From Bacteroidales bacterium (GTDB lineage: Bacteria; Bacteroidota; Bacteroidia; Bacteroidales; VadinHA17): a stretch of 6,704 bases of DNA. Location: the NCBI GenBank assembly GCA_020353115.1, contig CP070687.1:280239-286942 (forward strand), given 5' to 3'. The notes under the pieces are model-generated. The model saw nothing but the letters and a program-made list of their open reading frames with translations, did no database searches and was not told the origin of the DNA. Positions 1 through 4,283 of the stretch are shown here, one piece after another. The stretch's first letter is position 1. Every line of letters begins with the position of its first letter. The translations under genes were made by a program, and so were the position numbers.

Positions 1-832
1 AAGCATCTCCTTTCCATTGCTGGGGATAATTCCTGTTCAGATCCAGAATGTTCCATTCGGCAAAAAAGCCTTCTGCCCTGATATCCCGCGCTTCAGGAAG
101 AAAAGCACCGTCAAAACTGGGATTGTTCCATGAAGAGTTCATTGTAACATGTGTGACCTTTCCGGCCGGAACAAAATTCAGCGATTCACTGCCATTAAGG
201 TTCAGGCGGACCTCGAACGTGTATGCCCCGGCTGCAGTTGCCTCATTCATTGAAATAGTGGACCGGACACCTGACTGCAGAAAACGTACATTTGCAATCC
301 CCGGTTCTACAGCTGATGTCTCATTGTTCCACATAATATTCACACCTTTTTTTATTCCCCTCATATCGGGAATCCCGACTGAGATGAAGGCTTCATCCCA
401 TAGTATATCCTCCTCCGTGATTTTCCAGACGGAGAAATCCGGGTGCGGGATCCTGCCATGAAGACGTAACCTGGTATTATAAACAATCACATTATAAATA
501 CCACGGTACCGGATCTCCGTACCGACATCGCTTTCAATTATCAATTCATCCGGCAAAAAATGAGCATAGTCAATGTGCCGGACCGTTTTTTCATCCTCCT
601 TACTGTACCAGTAATAGGGGACGGTAACCACAGGCCCGGAAATGGTCTGACTGTTTCCCCATTTGGAAAATATCTCACCGGCCACACTGTCTCTCAAACT
701 TTCCCGTTCTGATATCAGGGACTTGATCATTTGAGCCGGGATCAGCAACATCAGTATGATGAACCCGATGATCAGGCACTTGACGGTAATTGAATTGGCT
801 ATCCAGTTTTTGGTTTCATTGAATGCGTTCAT
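1..832 (-). CDS. creD: CreD-family inner membrane protein, 3' end cut by window edge
   Basis: The minus-strand frame opens with ATG at 832 (MNAFNETKNW...) and stays open to base 2, giving 277 codons with no stop. CreD proteins are usually around 450 residues, so the missing part is the C-terminal membrane bundle beyond the window. A membrane helix lies at residues 18-34 (CLIIGFIILMLLIPAQM), followed by a large, mostly beta periplasmic part. Family marks are the SGPVVTVPY stretch near 65-73, the residues around RGIYNVIVYNTRLRLHG (110-126), and WNILDLNRNYPQQW (260-273). CreD is a cell-envelope integrity protein of unclear biochemical role. In Enterobacteria it belongs to the CreBC regulon and is linked to beta-lactam and colicin phenotypes. 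Here no creA, creB or creC is seen; the upstream gene is a small winged-helix regulator. No Shine-Dalgarno is visible; the leader is A-rich, as is common in Bacteroidota. An operator-like inverted repeat lies 26-44 bases before the start. Family assignment is firm; function is not. Confidence 0.93.
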   Translation of the reverse strand, partial: MNAFNETKNWIANSITVKCLIIGFIILMLLIPAQMIKSLISERESLRDSVAGEIFSKWGNSQTISGPVVTVPYYWYSKEDEKTVRHIDYAHFLPDELIIESDVGTEIRYRGIYNVIVYNTRLRLHGRIPHPDFSVWKITEEDILWDEAFISVGIPDMRGIKKGVNIMWNNETSAVEPGIANVRFLQSGVRSTISMNEATAAGAYTFEVRLNLNGSESLNFVPAGKVTHVTMNSSWNNPSFDGAFLPEARDIRAEGFFAEWNILDLNRNYPQQWKGDA

Positions 833-857
833 AGATCTGTTTTTTAGTTGTTAAAAG

Positions 858-876
858 TACTTTGAATTGCAAAGTA
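858..876 (-). promoter_or_regulatory. Operator-like inverted repeat upstream of creD (site A)
   Basis: Perfect 7-base arms TACTTTG / CAAAGTA separated by AATTG lie in the 63-base gap between the regulator stop and the creD ATG. Sixteen bases at 851-866 (TTAAAAGTACTTTGAA) are identical to 1832-1847 upstream of the membrane-protein gene, with the same orientation and a similar distance to the start codon. On the minus strand the right arm reads TATACTTTG, one base off the spacing of the Bacteroidota -7 element TAnnTTTG, and no good -33 TTTG lies at the expected distance. A weak or regulated internal promoter for creD is possible. The binding protein is inferred to be the regulator encoded at 896-1192. 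Confidence 0.62.
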
Positions 877-895
877 TAGTGCCAAAAAAAAAGTA

Positions 896-1192
896 TTATT
901 TTCTTCGTATTATGCCCTCCAGTGCGTCAAGATGCCTGTTAAAGGATTCTTTTCCAGTCTTCGTTGCCTTATAGCTTGTCCTGGGTTTTCGTCCGATGAA
1001 TTGTTTCCTGACGGAGATCATATTCCTTTTCTCCAGGGCTTTCAGGTGGCTGGCAAGATTGCCATCGGTGATATCCAGGAGTTCCTTAAAGGTATTGAAA
1101 TCGACCCAGTCGTTGACCATAAGAACAGACATAATGCCAAGTCTTACCCTGCTTTCATATATGCGGTCCAGGTTTTCAATAGGATTTTTCAT
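896..1192 (-). CDS. Small winged-helix transcriptional regulator (HTH_34-like)
   Basis: This 98-residue protein is almost entirely a winged-helix DNA-binding domain. Helix 1 covers about residues 6-26 (ENLDRIYESRVRLGIMSVLMV). The helix-turn-helix lies near 32-56, with DGNLASHLKALEKRN as recognition helix. A beta wing follows near 59-78 (ISVRKQFIGRKPRTSYKAT), and a short helix at 79-95 may help dimerise. The pattern matches the MarR/ArsR-like HTH_34 (PF13601) type, which usually binds inverted repeats as a dimer. No metal-binding cysteines or ligand domain are present, so the inducing signal cannot be read from sequence. The ATG overlaps the stop of the upstream membrane-protein gene as ATGA, indicating translational coupling. 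It sits inside the operon, between the two matching inverted repeats at 858-876 and 1840-1856, so autoregulation plus control of creD is the simplest inference. Whether it represses or activates is unknown. Confidence 0.88.
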   Translation of the reverse strand: MKNPIENLDRIYESRVRLGIMSVLMVNDWVDFNTFKELLDITDGNLASHLKALEKRNMISVRKQFIGRKPRTSYKATKTGKESFNRHLDALEGIIRRK

Positions 1193-1821
1193 CTGTCGTA
1201 TTTGTAATACATAAATACCCCGTAGATGATATGGAAAAAGCCGAAACCGGCAGCCCAGAAAATAATGCCTATGGCTGGGAAACCGGCGGCAAGGATTCCA
1301 CAGACGATTTCACCGATCCCGAGATAGCGTACCTCGTCCAGTGTATATTTCCCGGCGTTAAACAGGGCAAGTCCGTAAAAAACCAGGGTTAATGATATAA
1401 CAAGGAAAATATCGCGTTCCAGGAAGAGGATCAGACAGAGAATTCCACCGGTCAGAAGAGGTATGAACATATTGATTAACAGACGTTTTGCCGTATTATC
1501 CCAAAAAGGGATCCCTTTTCGTCTTGCTTTCCTCTTTGAGAAAAACAAGCTTGTTCCGAGTGACAGGATTAGCACCGTCAGGGCATCAATCAACAGGTAT
1601 AGCATAAAGGTACTACTGGAAATATCCGGTAACGTTATAATTCCCTCCTCATAGGCCAGGTCACCATACCCGAGAAATATATAGGCGAAGGTAATCCCGG
1701 CCAGTGCATAGATCCCGGCAAATATGCCGGACAATCCGCTGAGCGATATAAAACGGGTGGAACGTTCCATAATGGATCGGATCTCACCCAGATCCTGAAG
1801 CCGTTCATCATTTGTTGCCAT
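1189..1821 (-). CDS. Six-helix integral membrane protein of unknown function, creD cluster
   Basis: The 210-residue protein starts with a short charged cytoplasmic stretch (residues 1-23, including LQDLGEIRSIMERSTRF) and then shows about six hydrophobic segments, near 27-50, 72-95, 113-134, 138-156, 167-185 and 187-206. A basic loop SKRKARRKG at 95-103 suggests that this loop is cytoplasmic (positive-inside rule). No catalytic motif, metal site or transporter signature is evident, and I do not assign a function. The N-terminal pattern RSIMERSTRFISLSGLSG resembles a family I recall as commonly placed beside the small winged-helix regulator in Bacteroidota; that memory is unverified. The ATG at 1821 was chosen because it follows directly on the promoter/operator at 1840-1881 and no in-frame upstream start is supported. 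Its stop overlaps the regulator start by 4 bases, so it is the first gene of the creD operon. A role as signal-sensing partner of the regulator or of CreD is possible but only inferred. Confidence 0.85.
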   Translation of the reverse strand: MATNDERLQDLGEIRSIMERSTRFISLSGLSGIFAGIYALAGITFAYIFLGYGDLAYEEGIITLPDISSSTFMLYLLIDALTVLILSLGTSLFFSKRKARRKGIPFWDNTAKRLLINMFIPLLTGGILCLILFLERDIFLVISLTLVFYGLALFNAGKYTLDEVRYLGIGEIVCGILAAGFPAIGIIFWAAGFGFFHIIYGVFMYYKYDR

Positions 1822-1839
1822 AGATTATGTATTAAAAGT

Positions 1840-1856
1840 ACTTTGAAAGACAAAGT
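1840..1856 (-). promoter_or_regulatory. Operator-like inverted repeat before the membrane-protein gene (site B)
   Basis: Arms ACTTTG / CAAAGT with spacer AAAGA lie 19-35 bases upstream of the ATG at 1821. The flanking string TTAAAAGTACTTTGAA (1832-1847) is identical over 16 bases to the copy upstream of creD. The spacing between arms (5 bases) is the same in both copies while the spacer sequence differs, as expected for a dimer-binding site. The right arm overlaps the -7 promoter element TAACTTTG, so a bound protein would block RNA polymerase there. Confidence 0.65.
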
Positions 1857-1881
1857 TAATCATTTTATTGTAAAACGCAAA
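1851..1881 (-). promoter_or_regulatory. Bacteroidota-type promoter of the creD operon
   Basis: On the minus strand, TTTG (complement of 1878-1881) is followed after exactly 19 bases by TAACTTTG (complement of 1851-1858). This matches the Bacteroidota primary sigma consensus of a -33 TTTG and a -7 TAnnTTTG, with usual spacing. Transcription would begin at about 1843-1846, inside the inverted repeat, giving a leader of only about 25 bases before the ATG at 1821. The match is by eye; no start site has been measured. Confidence 0.6.
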
Positions 1882-1924
1882 TGGCTGTGGAAAATTGTAT
1901 ACTTTTTTAGAGAAATAGATGCTC

Positions 1925-1968
1925 ACCTGTACAATGCAGGTCGATTCACTGCCCGGGTGGTCCGGACA
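1925..1968 (-). terminator. Two short stem-loops downstream of the FecR-like gene; weak terminator candidate
   Basis: Two inverted repeats sit in the gap after the gene ending at 2051. One is at 1950-1968, with 7-base arms TGCCCGG / CCGGACA (one G-U pair) around GTGGT. The other is at 1925-1941, with arms ACCTG / CAGGT around a 7-base loop. On the minus strand the second is followed by GAGCATCTATTTCTC, which is only loosely U-rich, so neither is a classic intrinsic terminator. Position between two operons on the same strand makes a terminator function plausible. The rest of the 1822-2050 gap holds the creD-operon promoter and a tandem AACGAAT pair. Confidence 0.25.
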
Positions 1969-1994
1969 ACTTCGTGATACAGTGTCTGACGAAC

Positions 1995-2008
1995 AACGAA
2001 TAACGAAT
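1995..2008. repeat. Tandem 7-mer AACGAAT x2
   Basis: AACGAAT occurs twice back to back, preceded by the related GAACAACGA-like bases from 1991. It lies in non-coding sequence 43 bases beyond the stop of the FecR-like gene. It is too short to call a known repeat family and may be a chance or slippage product. Confidence 0.35.
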
Positions 2009-2050
2009 GATCATACGGGCCCGGTGAAATAGCGGCGGAGTTCTTTAATC

Positions 2051-2890
2051 CTATTCCGGAATCTCGAGGTGTTCCAGCAGGTACTCAAACAGGTCGTTTT
2101 CAGCGAATTCGTCTATAGCAAGTTTCAATACATGTCTTGCATCATACATCAGCTCTTTTCCCTTATAGTAATTATAGGCCGTCAGGTAATCGATCTTTTC
2201 ATTCAGATCAAATTTTTCAAGTTCAAGGGTTTCCGCCTCTGTGTATACGTTGATAATTCCAATATCCAGAACATCTCTGGCTTTCAGGCTCCAGTAATAA
2301 TTTTTGCCGGGCTCAAAATTTACGGCTTTAAGTGATACTTCTTTGGTTTCTATTTTGTCCGTTTTCCATACCAGTTCATCTGTCACCTGGTCATATATTT
2401 CCAGGGAAAACTGGAAATTGGGATGTACATCGACATTCAAGACTACCTCCGCATAGCTGTTATCGATCAGACCGGAGAGGGATGGAAAAGCCTTTACGGC
2501 TGAGAAGGCTCCGCGGACCTTATATGCGGCATTCCGCTGGGAAATCCTTTCATGGTCTTCATCGATCAGTTCGGTAACAGAATTAAAGGTGGTGCGTTTA
2601 CCGGATGTTTCCGATCCACCCGGTATGCCCGGTACGATATACTCCTCGCCGGCCCTGAGATTGATCTCATCCCCCGAAAACAACATAAGTGTGGCGGTAC
2701 CCGATTTAAGAAGGATTTTGTCTCCTTTGATATAATTCTGCGGTACCATAAGGGATTCTGACTTGTTATTGCGAATGTATTCACCCTCACCGTCAAGCGA
2801 GAACAACATTGCAACGTATTCCTGACTGCCCTGCCCGAAACTCATTAAGGAAAACAGGGCCCATGCAATATACAATACGATTCTTTTCAT
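2051..2890 (-). CDS. Secreted protein with FecR-like N-terminal domain, partner of the CHASE2 protein
   Basis: This 279-residue protein has a signal peptide (MKRIVLYIAWALFSLMSFGQ, cleavage likely after residue 19-21) and no other membrane helix or lipobox cysteine, so it is probably periplasmic. Residues 25-87 form a FecR-like beta domain: a start YVAMLFSLDGEGEYIR, then a GDKILLKSGTATLMLFSGDEINLRAGEEYIVP core with the typical Gd-l-l-sG-a-l-f-dG spacing. Residues 145-220 look like an Ig/fibronectin-type beta sandwich (EVVLNVDVHP...YYWSLKARD), and 226-276 are helical, resembling a single TPR-like hairpin. It lacks the cytoplasmic anti-sigma part and membrane helix of a true FecR, so it is not a classic iron-transport regulator. 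A good ribosome site (AAGGA, 5 bases before ATG) and a 14-base gap place it in one operon behind the CHASE2 gene. Pairing of FecR-like and CHASE2 proteins is known in bacteria; their joint role is not. Exact ligand unknown. Confidence 0.78.
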   Translation of the reverse strand: MKRIVLYIAWALFSLMSFGQGSQEYVAMLFSLDGEGEYIRNNKSESLMVPQNYIKGDKILLKSGTATLMLFSGDEINLRAGEEYIVPGIPGGSETSGKRTTFNSVTELIDEDHERISQRNAAYKVRGAFSAVKAFPSLSGLIDNSYAEVVLNVDVHPNFQFSLEIYDQVTDELVWKTDKIETKEVSLKAVNFEPGKNYYWSLKARDVLDIGIINVYTEAETLELEKFDLNEKIDYLTAYNYYKGKELMYDARHVLKLAIDEFAENDLFEYLLEHLEIPE

Positions 2891-2904
2891 AATATTCCTT
2901 TTTT

Positions 2905-4095
2905 TTATGACTGTGTTAAATTCTTTCTGTATTCATTCCTGATCTTCACAATTAATATGCCGGTAATTATTCCCAGGGTCATTATGATAACCGGAACCAG
3001 TAATGGAATGTTTATGCCATTGAGAAACAAACGGAAACAAAGAAGAATATGTATGCTTCCGAATACAATAATCGTCAGTGTGGAAAACAGTGAATTATTC
3101 AGGATAATCCCTGCGGCTATGATTAATAAAGTGATAACCAGAATAATAAACATGTAGTAACTGTTTTTTGCCGGAATGAAATCATCATCCAGAATATTTT
3201 TAACCACCATGGCATGGATAAAAACACCAGGTAGCTCTTCCCTGTTACTCATAATCCCGGTAAGAGGAGTTCTGAAGAAATCACCGCTGCCGGAATAGGT
3301 TACACCAACCAGGATGATTTTATCCTGGAACCAGCTTTCGGAAACCTGGCGGAATTTTCCTTCCAGGACGTCCTTACTTGAAAAGGTTGCAAATGTTTTA
3401 ACAGGGGATTTGAAATGAATGCGTTTCGGTTTAAAATCCTTACCGGCATCCTTTCCGGCACTCCGGCATATTTGTGTGGCAAATGAAGGAACATCTTTTG
3501 CGGAAAGGTTTTTAAAAAGAAGGATATGCCGGCATATCTCGTCCTTTTCAATCTTTACCTTTGTATAACCGGTATGAATATTGTCCAGCAGGAAACAGTC
3601 GATGGGTTCGATAACGTGAATCTTATTTTTATCGTTTGATATAAGATCAAATGCAAGGACCATCGGAATATCGTCTTTCAGGGCATTAGCCAGTCTCTGG
3701 TCAGGATCCGAGTATGTAGTATCTGCTTTCTTGAGTTCAGAAAGTACAAGATCAATCCTGTCACTATAGGGAGTCGTGAGAAGGAAATCAAGTCCTATAA
3801 CCTTTGGATTGTAGCTTTTTAATTCGGACACCAGGTCAGCGAGAAAATCACGGTTCACATACCCTCCATGGATGGACCGGAAGGAGAGGTCATCGATTTT
3901 AATGACTACAATATTACTATCAATGGCAGTTTCCGACCGGTGGTCTTTATAAAACAGTCTCCAGTCAAGTGTTTTTTCCTCCCCGATATTAAATTCCAGG
4001 AACAGAATTATTAATCCGAGAACAGAGATCTCACCTATAAATCTGTATGGAACGATGCGAAAAAGATGTTTTATTATCAGGTAAATAGTATTCAT
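2905..4095 (-). CDS. Stand-alone CHASE2-domain membrane sensor without output domain
   Basis: From the ATG at 4095 the protein has 396 residues. It has one N-terminal membrane helix (about 19-36), an extracytoplasmic CHASE2 domain (about 42-305) and three C-terminal helices (about 313-333, 337-357, 361-384), ending in a short basic tail IRNEYRKNLTQS. CHASE2 marks are LDWRLFYKD (43-51), IVVIKIDD (62-69), KVIGLDFLL (98-106), KIILVGVTYSGSGDFFRTPLT (259-279) and LPGVFIHAMVVKNIL (288-302). CHASE2 is a ligand-sensing domain normally followed by a cyclase, histidine kinase or serine kinase. Here the gene stops right after the third helix, so signalling must go through a partner or the protein does something else. 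The frame is open upstream to 4131, but the codons there are TTG (4131) and GTG (4128), with no ribosome site, so I prefer ATG 4095; the longer form has 408 residues. It is the first gene of an operon with the FecR-like gene and is divergent from the TPR phosphatase. Confidence 0.86.
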   Translation of the reverse strand: MNTIYLIIKHLFRIVPYRFIGEISVLGLIILFLEFNIGEEKTLDWRLFYKDHRSETAIDSNIVVIKIDDLSFRSIHGGYVNRDFLADLVSELKSYNPKVIGLDFLLTTPYSDRIDLVLSELKKADTTYSDPDQRLANALKDDIPMVLAFDLISNDKNKIHVIEPIDCFLLDNIHTGYTKVKIEKDEICRHILLFKNLSAKDVPSFATQICRSAGKDAGKDFKPKRIHFKSPVKTFATFSSKDVLEGKFRQVSESWFQDKIILVGVTYSGSGDFFRTPLTGIMSNREELPGVFIHAMVVKNILDDDFIPAKNSYYMFIILVITLLIIAAGIILNNSLFSTLTIIVFGSIHILLCFRLFLNGINIPLLVPVIIMTLGIITGILIVKIRNEYRKNLTQS

Positions 4096-4221
4096 GTGGT
4101 AATAAAAGAACCGGATAATATTTTTCACCAAATCCGGTGTTTAAAACCGAATTTACGATTTTATATTGTACTATATGTTTATCCCTGCTCTTTTTTTAAA
4201 ACATAATTGAAATTTGTTTAT

Positions 4222-4229
4222 TATTTTTG
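4222..4229 (+). promoter_or_regulatory. Candidate -7 promoter element for the TPR phosphatase gene
   Basis: TATTTTTG fits the Bacteroidota -7 consensus TAnnTTTG and lies 54 bases before the ATG at 4284. A matching -33 TTTG is not present at 19-20 bases upstream; that area is only T- and A-rich. The predicted leader of about 48 bases would contain the palindrome at 4253-4264 and the ribosome site. The remainder of the 4096-4283 gap must also hold the divergent promoter of the CHASE2 operon, but I found no convincing element for it. Confidence 0.35.
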
Positions 4230-4249
4230 GTATGCATTAAATACCCAGA

Positions 4250-4267
4250 AGGGACGAATTCGTCTTT
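4250..4267 (+). promoter_or_regulatory. Leader palindrome/hairpin GACGAATTCGTC before the ribosome site
   Basis: Bases 4253-4264 form a perfect 12-base palindrome. As RNA it could fold into a stem of GACG/CGUC with an AAUU loop, extended by two G-U pairs and one A-U pair (4250-4252 with 4265-4267). It sits immediately before the ribosome binding site at 4268-4276 and after the candidate promoter. It could be a protein operator or a small leader hairpin affecting translation. No regulator is assigned. Confidence 0.4.
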
Positions 4268-4276
4268 AAGAAGGGA
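4268..4276 (+). promoter_or_regulatory. Ribosome binding site fixing the phosphatase start
   Basis: AAGAAGGGA lies 7 bases before the ATG at 4284, an unusually clear Shine-Dalgarno for a Bacteroidota gene. It decides the start, which also gives a complete signal peptide. Confidence 0.6.
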
Positions 4277-4283
4277 TTGTATA

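Noticed and set aside
48..461. Plus-strand frame of 137 codons
   Set aside because: It lies wholly inside the minus-strand creD frame, whose translation matches a known family. The plus translation shows no domain and is a shadow.
833..895. CreB binding tag (TTCAC direct repeat) upstream of creD
   Set aside because: No TTCAC-N6-TTCAC pattern is present there; the only clear element is the ACTTTG/CAAAGT inverted repeat.
883..897. T-run on the minus strand after the regulator stop as an intrinsic terminator
   Set aside because: No stem-loop precedes the run of T, so it is more likely just AT-rich spacer or leader sequence.
932..1214. Two overlapping plus-strand frames
   Set aside because: They are antisense to the winged-helix regulator and the end of the membrane-protein gene, with no recognisable protein features.
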